In this document: one piece after another, positions 51,961 through 59,885 of the stretch
How the letters are laid out: the number at the start of each line of letters is the position of its first letter
Numbering within the stretch: position 1 is the first letter of the stretch
Assembly (NCBI RefSeq): GCF_017353185.1
Contig: NZ_JAFMYV010000004.1
Coordinates: 1 to 64,000, forward strand
Direction: 5' to 3'
DNA: 64,000 bases
Source: Fibrella rubiginis
GTDB taxonomy: Bacteria; Bacteroidota; Bacteroidia; Cytophagales; Spirosomataceae
Notes under the pieces: model-generated
Database searches by the model: none
Told to the model about the DNA's origin: nothing
What the model saw: only the letters and a program-made list of their open reading frames with translations
Program-made: the position numbers and the translations under genes

Positions 51961-54900
51961 TAGCGCTGACCACAACCGTCCGTACGCAGGAAATAGGCTG
52001 GCCGGTGTCGGTGATGCCCTGGATCGTGACGCGCAACACGCGCAACGTGGGCGGAACGGCGATTGGAATCGACAGTTTTCCCTGCTGGCTGGTAGTAGCC
52101 GATGGTACCCAGGCCAGCACATCGGGTTGACTACCCGGTACGTTATCGAGTTTTGGATACGAGACAACTGCCGGATAACCCAGTACCGCCTGACGGCTGA
52201 TGCCCTTCGCCTTCACGGCGTCGCGGGTAGTTTTGGTGTAGAACGCGATGACACCCCGGCTGGCCTGCGTGCCGTACATGGCCGAAATAGCTCCCGTTTT
52301 CAATACCTCTACCCGCTCGATGTTGCCCGGCGAGAACATGAGCAACTGCGTACCGTCGGCGTCGTTGACCGGAAAACCGTCGATCAAAAACAGGGGATTC
52401 TGCATGGTCGAGTTCGCGCTGGGGATGGGCGGCGGAGGCGGGGCACCCCGGCTGGTAAGCGGGGCGATAGCGGCGTTCATCACCGACGTCACGTTGCCCG
52501 AAAACTTGACCGAATACGCCACGCGCCCCTTGTCTAAGACCGTCTCCACCCGCACATTGGGCACTTTAGCCTGGATCAGCGTATACAGGTTGTCGTAGAC
52601 AGGTGTCTTATCATCCAGCACAATGGTCTGGTCTACCTGGTTGTGCAGGCTACGGAGTTTAATATCGTCGGGACGTTGGTCGAGGGGTTTGGGCGCACGT
52701 ATCACCACCTCGCGCAGTTGCCGACCACCGTTGTTTCGGTACAAAGCCGGTTCGGCATCCTGCCGCTGCTTCGCCGCATCGATCAGGGACTTCCAGCGGT
52801 TTAACAGTTGGCTGGCACCTGCCCAACCCGGTACGGGTCCAAAACGCGTGGCGGCTGGGTTGAAACTCACACGTGCATCAATGGGTTTACCCCGGCTGTT
52901 CGTTACCCGAACCAGCACCTGCGCCGTGTCGGCCAGGGTAAGGTTGTCAATCTGAAACCGTCCTGCAAGGTCTGTTAACGCCGCCCGGACTACCATCTCC
53001 TGACCGTCGGCAGCCATCACCACAACGTTTACCGGCAGTTTTTCGGGGGTAGTAACCTGCCCGTGCAAGGTGATATTGGGCGTATTTTTTGCCGAAGACA
53101 GCGGGTCAGATGAACCACCCAACATACTCATGTACGTGGAAAAACTGGCTACCAGCGAATCTGCAGGCACTTTATCTGCGTCTGTCACAGATGCCGATAC
53201 ATGCGCGTTAACGGGCCTACCCGACCCATCGAGCAGCGTTAACGACAGGGGGCGTACAGCGGCAATGGCCGTTTCAGGCTTATCCAGATGCGCGCTGACA
53301 GACAGCGGTAATGCCCGGTCCGGCACCCGAATAGCGCGTGTGGCCCATACCCGACCGGTACTGTCCAGCAGAGACAACCTGGCTATACCCGACGGCCACG
53401 TCAGCGTAGACATACGCACCGTTGTGGCCGCCCCAGCAACGCCCACCCGGGCTGATTGAATCAACCTGCCCCGGCTGTCGACAAGCGCAAATACAGCCCT
53501 GTTTCGAGAGGATACCGGTGTGTCGAGGGTCAGTAGTGCCTGACTGCTATCGGCGGTGACCGTTGCCCGAAAAGGTGCATCTGGCGCATCATCAGAGAAT
53601 CGCCCCACTGCTTTTGCCTGCCCATCTCTTGAATCAATCGATTCTCTATCAGGCGTTTGTATACTGTAATTTAATAGATTATTCACCAGCCAAACAGGAC
53701 GTTCGAAGGCGGGATTTTTGCGTTGACGATCGGCTTCGGTATAGGCGCGCAGCCAATAGGTGCTTGTAGCGAGGGTATCTGACAATTGGAACACCCCTTC
53801 CGCCCGTCCGTCTGTCACCGGCAAAAACTGATGCTGCACCAGCACATTAGCCGATGACCACAGTTCGACGTTCAGTGCCGGACCCACCAGGGCTGTGTCG
53901 ATCTGCTGCGTCTGCGGATTCAACAGGTAGGCACTTAGCCAAAGGCGGTCGCCGGTGAGGTACAGCGGTTTGTCGATGTGCAGGTATACGGCGGGAGCCT
54001 GACCAACAGGCTGCCGTTTCCATCGTTGCACCAGTGTATCGAGCGCGGAGTCTTTACCAAATAAATAACCGGTAAGGGTTTGAGCATCAATCGCTTTACG
54101 CTGAACAGAATCACGACGCATGGCTGGGGGCGGGGCGTCATGCTGCCAGTCGTCGGGGAGGGCGTTGCCCAACCGGTCGTTGCTGAGGTAACCCACGGCG
54201 TCGAAACCGAGGGGGGCCGTGATCTCGCCCGTCACGGTAAAGCCAAGCATGTTGCGGGGCAATACCAGTTGCGAATAGGCATAGGGAGCATCGCGGTAGG
54301 GAGAATCACGCGATGGATATTTAGTATAGAAAACGGTGAACGGGCTGGCACTCCGCAGCCACCGTTCATGGGGCAACGTGCCGGCCATCAGCATCTCGGC
54401 GGGATTAAATGGCTTCAGGTGCCGCCCAACTTCACTACCCAGCAGTGGCGGAGGCACCGTCATCAACGGCTTCGTAGGGTCGGTTTGGTACACCAGAAAT
54501 CCTTCCTGCTCATAGGTGCCCATTGCCAGACTAGCCAGCAGATGCCGCAACGAGCCTTTATAGGCCTCCTGCCGGTTGCGCTGCCACTGTCTGGCCTGTT
54601 TGGGTGTGGCAGGCTCAAGCTCTTCAAACAACGTAGTACCCCCAAACGTAACGCGCTCCGGCTGACTGCGAAACCCTTGCAACGTATACCGCATTCTGTA
54701 CCCAAGGGCCTGATTGTCAATAACAAGCGGAGCGCGCGCATCGGCCATCAGCACCCGACCGGATTCTGTAAAGCTGAGCACGTCGGGGTTAACCAGCACG
54801 CAGGAGCCGGCAAAGTTACCCGTACCGAACAACTCCCGCTCAAACTGCCGCACCTGCCGCAGCCAGGTTTTATCTTTCTGCGCCCGCACCACCACGTCGG

Positions 54901-55219
54901 TCAGCTGATTGGCCAGCGGCGAGAGGGCAATGGCAACCGGGCGGGGCCTGGCATCGGTGAGGCGCATGGGTTGCCGAACCGTAGTAAAACCCGTGTACGA
55001 CACCACCAGTTCAATAGAGCCAAGGGGCACGTCGGGCAGCGAAAAATGCCCTTTTTCGTCCGTGGTAGTGCCGCGTGTGCTGCCATTGAGGTACACGCTG
55101 GCAAAGGGCAGCGGCTGCCCGTCGGCGGCGTTGGTAATCGCACCGGTAAGCGTAGCCCGTGGCGCAGTCTGAGCCAGGGCGAACAGGGGCAGCAGGCAGA
55201 GCAGGTATAGGTGTTTCAT
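51956..55219 (-). CDS. Large macroglobulin-like protein with regulatory and TonB-plug domains
   Basis: This is an exported protein of 1087 residues. A signal peptide (LYLLCLLPLFALAQ) precedes a carboxypeptidase-regulatory domain (22-105, GAITNAADGQPLPFASVYLNG). Residues 410-510 resemble MG2 of alpha-2-macroglobulins (PAVYLHIDKPLYLTGDRLWLSAYLLNP). Residues 900-1010 look like a TonB-receptor plug (NPLFLIDGFPVNDADGTQLL, IERVEVLKTGAISAMYGTQASRGVIAFYTK). There is no beta-barrel after the plug, so it is not a classic receptor. It may sit in the periplasm or on the outer-membrane inner face. No thioester motif (CGEQ) is seen. Confidence 0.85.
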   Translation of the reverse strand: MKHLYLLCLLPLFALAQTAPRATLTGAITNAADGQPLPFASVYLNGSTRGTTTDEKGHFSLPDVPLGSIELVVSYTGFTTVRQPMRLTDARPRPVAIALSPLANQLTDVVVRAQKDKTWLRQVRQFERELFGTGNFAGSCVLVNPDVLSFTESGRVLMADARAPLVIDNQALGYRMRYTLQGFRSQPERVTFGGTTLFEELEPATPKQARQWQRNRQEAYKGSLRHLLASLAMGTYEQEGFLVYQTDPTKPLMTVPPPLLGSEVGRHLKPFNPAEMLMAGTLPHERWLRSASPFTVFYTKYPSRDSPYRDAPYAYSQLVLPRNMLGFTVTGEITAPLGFDAVGYLSNDRLGNALPDDWQHDAPPPAMRRDSVQRKAIDAQTLTGYLFGKDSALDTLVQRWKRQPVGQAPAVYLHIDKPLYLTGDRLWLSAYLLNPQTQQIDTALVGPALNVELWSSANVLVQHQFLPVTDGRAEGVFQLSDTLATSTYWLRAYTEADRQRKNPAFERPVWLVNNLLNYSIQTPDRESIDSRDGQAKAVGRFSDDAPDAPFRATVTADSSQALLTLDTPVSSRNRAVFALVDSRGRLIQSARVGVAGAATTVRMSTLTWPSGIARLSLLDSTGRVWATRAIRVPDRALPLSVSAHLDKPETAIAAVRPLSLTLLDGSGRPVNAHVSASVTDADKVPADSLVASFSTYMSMLGGSSDPLSSAKNTPNITLHGQVTTPEKLPVNVVVMAADGQEMVVRAALTDLAGRFQIDNLTLADTAQVLVRVTNSRGKPIDARVSFNPAATRFGPVPGWAGASQLLNRWKSLIDAAKQRQDAEPALYRNNGGRQLREVVIRAPKPLDQRPDDIKLRSLHNQVDQTIVLDDKTPVYDNLYTLIQAKVPNVRVETVLDKGRVAYSVKFSGNVTSVMNAAIAPLTSRGAPPPPPIPSANSTMQNPLFLIDGFPVNDADGTQLLMFSPGNIERVEVLKTGAISAMYGTQASRGVIAFYTKTTRDAVKAKGISRQAVLGYPAVVSYPKLDNVPGSQPDVLAWVPSATTSQQGKLSIPIAVPPTLRVLRVTIQGITDTGQPISCVRTVVVSAK

Positions 55220-55228
55220 TATGAGGGA

Positions 55229-55495
55229 TCATGGAAAGAACTTATACACTTCCCTACGATGTACCACGCGGACAAATTCAACAGCATTCCCAACAATGAA
55301 CACGCCAATCCGATAGTCGCCAATTCGTATTCTATAGGCGGTCTTGAAGCCTTTTAGCTTTTTCAAATTAGGTATATCCGTCAATTTATCAGCTTGCTCA
55401 ACCTGCTCAATAGCCTCAGCAATACTGTCCTTGACCAACTGCATTCTTATTTTCTCTATATCCTTCTCAAACTGGCTTAGAAACGTTGCTTTCAT
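55229..55495 (-). CDS. RelE/ParE-family toxin
   Basis: The 88-residue protein resembles ribosome-dependent or gyrase-targeting toxins of the RelE/ParE fold: FLSQFEKDIEKI, VEQADKLTDIPNLKKLKGFKTAYRIRIGDYRIGVFIVGNAVEFVRVVHRREVYKFFP. The basic YRIRIGDYRIG and C-terminal HRREVYKFFP motifs are typical. It overlaps the antitoxin gene by 4 nt (ATGA), the usual order antitoxin-toxin. The pair sits 8 nt upstream of the large macroglobulin gene on the same strand and may read through into it. Confidence 0.9.
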   Translation of the reverse strand: MKATFLSQFEKDIEKIRMQLVKDSIAEAIEQVEQADKLTDIPNLKKLKGFKTAYRIRIGDYRIGVFIVGNAVEFVRVVHRREVYKFFP

Positions 55496-55692
55496 TGCCG
55501 CCCTAGTGCCTTGAAAATAGATTCACGGCTCACCTGTTGACTCCGGTCGGCTTCCCGAATCAGTATGCCCATACCAATGTCTTCCTTGTCATCATCGGCA
55601 ATAACCGTAGCAGTAACATGCATACGTTCCAGCAAAGCCGACAATAGGCTGAATTCGGCCTCGTCTTTTGGTGTAATCAATAATGATTGCAT
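55492..55692 (-). CDS. Antitoxin of the RelE-type pair
   Basis: The 66 residues form a small acidic antitoxin of a kind common in Bacteroidota next to RelE/ParE toxins: MQSLLITPKDEAEFSLLSALLERMHVTATV, then the conserved DDKEDIGMGILIREADRSQQVSRESIFKALG. The C-terminal half is probably the toxin-binding region. It comes first in the transcript and overlaps the toxin by 4 nt. Confidence 0.85.
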   Translation of the reverse strand: MQSLLITPKDEAEFSLLSALLERMHVTATVIADDDKEDIGMGILIREADRSQQVSRESIFKALGRQ

Positions 55693-55751
55693 ACGTGATG
55701 TTGATTGGCAATATGAATTTACACGTTTCAGCTAAAACTTGCGACTTCAGT

Positions 55752-56954
55752 TTACACCTCAAACGTCACCTTCGGATTTTTCAACGATTTCATGGCCTGC
55801 GTCAGTCCGCCGAGGGTGAGGGGGAACATGCGGTGACCCGACCATTCGCGGAGCAGGTTGGTGCTGTGGGTATATTGCCAATACCCTGACGGCGACGGGT
55901 TTAGCCACACCATGTGCGGGTACTGCGTTTTGAACCGATCAAGCCAGACCTGCCCGGCTTCTTCGTTATAATGCTCCACACTGCCGCGTGGTTCGGTGAT
56001 CTCGTAGGGCGACATGGCCGCGTCGCCCACAAAGATGACCTTATACTCTTTGTTGTATTTATGCAGCACTTCCCAGGTCGGCAGGCGGTCTTTCCGGCGG
56101 GTGTTGTCTTTCCAGAGCGTCTCGTAGACGCAGTTGTGGAAATACAAAAACTCCATATGCTTGAACTGGTACTTGGCTGCCGAAAACAGTTGGTTGCACA
56201 AATCAATGTGTTCATCCATCGACCCGCCCACGTCGAACAGCAGCAGGACCTTTACCCGGTTTTTGCGCGTAGCCTGCAATTTTACATCCAGAATACCGCC
56301 GTTGCGGCTTGTTTCGGCAATTGTCTCGTCAATGTCGAGTTCATCTTCTGCCCCCTCACGCGTGAGCAACCTTAACCGACGCAGGGCCATTTTCATGTTG
56401 CGGGTATTCAGTTCAACGCTGTCGTCGAGGTTTTTGTAGGCCCGCTGCTCCCACACTTTCGCTGCCTTCCGCTGCCCGGCCCCATTCTCCGACTGCCCCA
56501 TCTTGAATCCTTCCGGTGCGTAGCCCCCCGTACCGAAGGGCGATGTACCACCCGTACCGATCCATTTATTGCCGCCTTCATGCCGTTCCTTTTGCTCGTC
56601 CATAAGCGAACGAAGTCGGTCATAGAGTTCGTCGAGCCCCCCAGCAGCTTCTAAAGCGGCTTTTTCGTCGTCAGACAGGTTTTGCTCCAGGGCGTTTCGC
56701 AGCCAGTCGGGCAGAATGGCGGGCAGGCTATCGGCTCCGGCGGGTACCTGACCGGCGACCCATTCACCAAACAGCTTGTCGAACACATCGAGGTGCTGTT
56801 CGTGCTTGATGAGAGCCGTTTTGCTCAGGAAATAAAAGTCGTCGATCGTCACGCCCCCTACCTCGCTCCGCGCCGCGTCGAGCAGGGTCAAATACTCCGG
56901 CAACGTAACCGGCAGCGCATTCCGACGAAGAAGGAGGAAGAAGGAGAGGAACAT
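55752..56954 (-). CDS. VWA-domain protein (CoxE-like), partner of MoxR ATPase
   Basis: The 400 residues begin with a helical part (LPVTLPEYLTLLDAARSEVGG, FYFLSKTALIKHEQHLDVFDKLFGEW) typical of CoxE-type proteins. A Gly-rich linker with GGTSPFGTGGYAPEG follows, then a von Willebrand A domain (VKVLLLFDVGGSMDEHIDLCNQLF, MIDAS DxGxS; IFVGDAAMSPYEI). These proteins work with MoxR-type AAA+ ATPases in assembling or activating other complexes. The MoxR gene is immediately upstream on the same strand, separated by a 98-nt hairpin. No target protein is suggested. Confidence 0.9.
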   Translation of the reverse strand: MFLSFFLLLRRNALPVTLPEYLTLLDAARSEVGGVTIDDFYFLSKTALIKHEQHLDVFDKLFGEWVAGQVPAGADSLPAILPDWLRNALEQNLSDDEKAALEAAGGLDELYDRLRSLMDEQKERHEGGNKWIGTGGTSPFGTGGYAPEGFKMGQSENGAGQRKAAKVWEQRAYKNLDDSVELNTRNMKMALRRLRLLTREGAEDELDIDETIAETSRNGGILDVKLQATRKNRVKVLLLFDVGGSMDEHIDLCNQLFSAAKYQFKHMEFLYFHNCVYETLWKDNTRRKDRLPTWEVLHKYNKEYKVIFVGDAAMSPYEITEPRGSVEHYNEEAGQVWLDRFKTQYPHMVWLNPSPSGYWQYTHSTNLLREWSGHRMFPLTLGGLTQAMKSLKNPKVTFEV

Positions 56955-56959
56955 AAATG

Positions 56960-57057
56960 GTTCAAGGTTTAAAGTTCAAGGTCTAAAGTTGCTCCGCCTT
57001 AGTTGAACAACTTGCCTGAGCGGAGCAACTTTAGACCTTGAACTTTAAACCTTGGAC
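56960..57057. repeat. 38-nt-arm inverted repeat between moxR and the VWA gene
   Basis: Arms 56960-56997 and 57020-57057 match at 37 of 38 positions. Words: GTTCAAGG, TTTAAAGTTCAAGG, TCTAAAGTTGCTCCGC. It fills the gap between the VWA start (56954) and the moxR stop (57065). Confidence 0.92.
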
Positions 57058-57064
57058 GATCTTT

Positions 57065-57898
57065 TCACCTCCCCTTCGCCCTTAGAGCAGCCAGGAGTTC
57101 GGAGTCTTGTTCATTTTTGAGGAGGGCACCGAGGTAGGGCGGTACTTCACGCAGGACTTCGAGGTCGGTGAGGTCGTCGTGCGTGACGCCCGCGTGCATA
57201 AGCAGTTGAATCCAGTCGATGAGTTCGCTCGTAGATGGGCGCTTCTTGAGGGCCTTCACGTCGCGGATGCCGTAGAAGACAGACAGGGCCTTGGTCATCA
57301 GTTCGCCGGGCAAATTCGGAAAGTGCACATCGACGATGCGCTGCATGGTTTCGCGCTCCGGGAACCGGATATAGTGGAAAAAGCAGCGGCGCAAAAACGC
57401 GTCGGGCAGTTCTTTTTCGTTGTTCGACGTGATAATGACGATGGGCCGGTGTTTGGCCGAAATCGTGCGCCGCAGTTCATAGCAGTAAAACTCCATCCGG
57501 TCGATTTCCTGCAGTAAATCGTTCGGAAATTCGATGTCGGCCTTGTCGATTTCGTCAATCAACAGCACTGCCGATTCGTCCGTCTCGAAGGCTTCCCAGA
57601 GCTTACCTTTTTTAATGTACCGCTCCATATCGCCCACGCCCTCATTACCCAATTGCGAGTCGCGCAACCGCGACACGGCATCATATTCATACAGCCCCTG
57701 CTGCGCCGACGTGGTCGATTTAACATGCCAGGTGTAGAGCGGTTTGTTCAGCGCTTTGGCGACCTCAAACGCCAGCAGGGTCTTGCCCGTGCCCGGCTCA
57801 CCCTTGATGAGCAATGGTTTTTGCAACTGAATGGCTGCATTGACGGCCACGCTCAGTTCGCGCGTAGCCACATAGGCATCGGTACCTTGAAAATGCAT
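57065..57898 (-). CDS. MoxR-family AAA+ ATPase
   Basis: This ATPase of 277 residues is a chaperone-like activator. From ATG 57898 it begins MHFQGTDAYVATRELSVAVNAAIQL and shows Walker A LLIKGEPGTGKT, Walker B AVLLIDEIDKADIEFPNDLL, sensor I VIITSNNEKELPDAF and the arginine finger RCFFHYIRFP. The reading frame extends upstream to 57952, but those codons (MYIVPYSLYI) lie in the inverted repeat. It forms a pair with the VWA protein downstream. The hairpin between them suggests either processing or separate expression. Confidence 0.92.
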   Translation of the reverse strand: MHFQGTDAYVATRELSVAVNAAIQLQKPLLIKGEPGTGKTLLAFEVAKALNKPLYTWHVKSTTSAQQGLYEYDAVSRLRDSQLGNEGVGDMERYIKKGKLWEAFETDESAVLLIDEIDKADIEFPNDLLQEIDRMEFYCYELRRTISAKHRPIVIITSNNEKELPDAFLRRCFFHYIRFPERETMQRIVDVHFPNLPGELMTKALSVFYGIRDVKALKKRPSTSELIDWIQLLMHAGVTHDDLTDLEVLREVPPYLGALLKNEQDSELLAALRAKGR

Positions 57899-57922
57899 AA
57901 ATGCGTTTGCTTTGAGAGAATT

Positions 57923-58015
57923 AATGTACAATGAATAAGGCACAATGTACAATGGGCTTACGCGTCTTACTCTCGCGTGAACCCATTGTACATTGTGCCT
58001 TATTCATTGTACATT
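57923..58015. repeat. 42-nt-arm inverted repeat abutting a stop codon
   Basis: Arms 57923-57964 and 57974-58015 match at 40 of 42 positions with a 9-nt loop. Words: AATGTACAATG, AATAAGG, CACAATGTACAATGGG. The right arm ends at the base before the stop codon at 58016. The ACAATG words also build the queD-lpxB hairpin. Confidence 0.92.
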
Positions 58016-58615
58016 TTAGTCCTCCTCCTCATCCTCGCTGATGAACGAGTACATGGTGGGGTCGAGCTTTAGGGTACCACTGTTAAACTGTTCGATGAAC
58101 GTACTGATAACCTGATCGTTAATCTCGTCTACGTTCAGATACGCGTCGAGTTCGAGGCCAATTTCGTCGGGGTCAACGTCGTCGGAAACCGTTACCTCTT
58201 CGCGCACTTTCACCGATTCAGATTCCTCCGCTTCGGCGATGATGTCGGCCAGCGTTTCTTCTACTTCCTGCTCTTTGCTGGCGTCGAACTTGTAACCGGG
58301 CTGGCGTTCTTCGGGCAGTTTATAGCCGGGGAACATCTTTTTTACTTCCTCAACGGCCTGTTCGAATACCATGCTGCCGTGGTGCAGGCGCAGGGTGCAG
58401 ATCATGGCGTCGTAGATCACCTCCTTTCCGGCGGCGTCTTTGCCCACAAACATCACCTGCGCAAACTGCCGTGGCTCGTTGTCGTCCAGATCATCGTTGA
58501 CAAAATCGGGGTCTTCTTCGTCTGTGTACACAAACGTCTTGCCCTGTTCGTTGCACTCAGCACGCAGTTCGGCTATAACATCGGGGTCGTACCCCTGATT
58601 TGGAAATTCTTGCAT
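58016..58615 (-). CDS. Acidic hypothetical protein
   Basis: The 199 residues (start MQEFPNQGYDPDVIAELRAE) are strongly acidic, with runs such as YTDEEDPDFVNDDLDDNEP, QEVEETLADIIAEAEESESV and a C-terminal EDEEED. No signal or membrane segment is present. The central RQFAQVMFVGKDAAGKEVIYDAMICTLRLHHGSM is the most ordered-looking part. I recognise no family. The start is chosen because a perfect TAACTTTG ends 5 nt before this ATG; earlier starts at 58633 and 58654 overlap the promoter and the M28 gene. Confidence 0.75.
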   Translation of the reverse strand: MQEFPNQGYDPDVIAELRAECNEQGKTFVYTDEEDPDFVNDDLDDNEPRQFAQVMFVGKDAAGKEVIYDAMICTLRLHHGSMVFEQAVEEVKKMFPGYKLPEERQPGYKFDASKEQEVEETLADIIAEAEESESVKVREEVTVSDDVDPDEIGLELDAYLNVDEINDQVISTFIEQFNSGTLKLDPTMYSFISEDEEED

Positions 58616-58620
58616 AGTCC

Positions 58621-58628
58621 CAAAGTTA
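58621..58628 (-). promoter_or_regulatory. -7 element TAACTTTG, 5 nt from a start codon
   Basis: The complement of 58621-58628 is TAACTTTG, a perfect TAnnTTTG, with 5 nt between it and the ATG at 58615. A leaderless or nearly leaderless message is predicted. The -33 region would fall in the end of the M28 gene and shows no clear motif. Confidence 0.5.
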
Positions 58629-58632
58629 CGCA

Positions 58633-59814
58633 TTATAGCGGCGTGGCGCACCACTGCCGCACTACCGCCTCGGCCAGATCAACGGCATCGTACATGGGTA
58701 TTTCGTCAACGGCGGGTAGCGTGTCGTCGGGGCGGTGAATGCGCGGCATGGTACCGTCGGGGGCTAAGGCGCAGAGCGCCAGCGTGGGTACGCCCGCCCG
58801 CACAAACCACACGCTATCAAAGTCGGCGGTGTGCCAGCGACCAATCTGCGCCCGGTCCCGGAAGGTTGGTTTCGCCACCAGATCGCGCGCAATTTGAGTA
58901 AGCGGATTGTCGTACCGGATCATTTCCACGGTGCCGGTGCGCTCGATCACGGTTAGTTTTCCGGCTCCCAGCGTATCGAAATTGATGACGGCAGTGGTGG
59001 CCACTTCTTTAGCCAAACGGCCTTTGTTGGCCTGCCAGTAGGCATAGGCACCCAGCATACCCACCTCTTCGGCAGAGGGCAACACCACTTCCACCAGCAG
59101 GCCGGGCGGAGCATTCTGGCGCAGTCGTTTGGCCGTTTCGATGGCTGCTACCACGCCCGTGGCATTGTCGCTGGCTCCGTTGGTGTATCCCTGCTGCCAG
59201 AAACCGACCGTGCCCAAAACCGCCTGGGCTATAAGGTACAGGGCCACCAGTCCCAGCAGCCAGAAACCCCAGGTAGGCAATCCTACAGCCGTGTGCACCA
59301 GCAGTAACATGACTGTGAGTGTCATGACCCCCAGCGACAGTTGCAGCGACTTCTGAAAGTCGCGTTGCTGCTTCGGATTGTACAACGCCGAAACCGGGGC
59401 CGTGTCATAGTGCGCCATCAGAATCAGCCGCCGCGTGGGGGCTATTCTGTCGGGCGTGGGCCACTGCCCCAGCACGTTGAGGGCCGTATGCTGCACCGGC
59501 CACGTCACCACCGACGCGTGCCGCCAGTTGAAATACAGCCACGCCTGGGTGAGGGCAATGCCGCAGATGGCAAGACCCACCTGTTGCAACAAAAAGCCAT
59601 TCGAGATCACCAGCACAATACTCGCCAGCAACCCACCGATGATCCAGTAGACCACCGTAGCGTAAGTTTTGGGCGTCCTGAACGGCATCAGTTTGGTAGC
59701 CGCCCCCGCCTCGGCCAGCGCGTCGACCAGTAGCTGGGCCGCTTCGCGTTCATTGGGGGTGGCCGCCCCCCGGTGCGGCAGGCGAGTTAGGAGCTGGAGA
59801 AGTGGATTGGGCAT
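58633..59814 (-). CDS. Membrane-bound M28-family metallopeptidase
   Basis: This is a zinc aminopeptidase-like protein of 393 residues. Metal-site motifs are LILMAHYDTAPVSA (His and Asp), YTNGASDNATGVVAAIE (bridging Asp), LPSAEEVGMLGA (catalytic Glu-Glu) and a distal IHRPDDTLPAVD (His). Hydrophobic segments VVYWIIGGLLASIVLVIS, GLAICGIALTQAWLYF and a pair at about 170-215 (VMTLTVMLLLVHTAVG, FWLLGLVALYLIAQAVLG) interrupt the peptidase fold. The enzyme is therefore membrane-embedded, a layout seen in several Bacteroidota M28 proteins. It lies 17 nt upstream of the acidic protein gene. Confidence 0.9.
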   Translation of the reverse strand: MPNPLLQLLTRLPHRGAATPNEREAAQLLVDALAEAGAATKLMPFRTPKTYATVVYWIIGGLLASIVLVISNGFLLQQVGLAICGIALTQAWLYFNWRHASVVTWPVQHTALNVLGQWPTPDRIAPTRRLILMAHYDTAPVSALYNPKQQRDFQKSLQLSLGVMTLTVMLLLVHTAVGLPTWGFWLLGLVALYLIAQAVLGTVGFWQQGYTNGASDNATGVVAAIETAKRLRQNAPPGLLVEVVLPSAEEVGMLGAYAYWQANKGRLAKEVATTAVINFDTLGAGKLTVIERTGTVEMIRYDNPLTQIARDLVAKPTFRDRAQIGRWHTADFDSVWFVRAGVPTLALCALAPDGTMPRIHRPDDTLPAVDEIPMYDAVDLAEAVVRQWCATPL

Positions 59815-59885
59815 GGGGATTGTCTGATGGCTAAGTGCAACCGGCGAACCGTTTGACCGTTAAACCATAGACATTAAACTTAACA

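Noticed and set aside
54080..55210. 376-residue open frame opposite the macroglobulin-like gene
   Set aside because: Shadow of a GC-rich coding sequence; no start context or domain.
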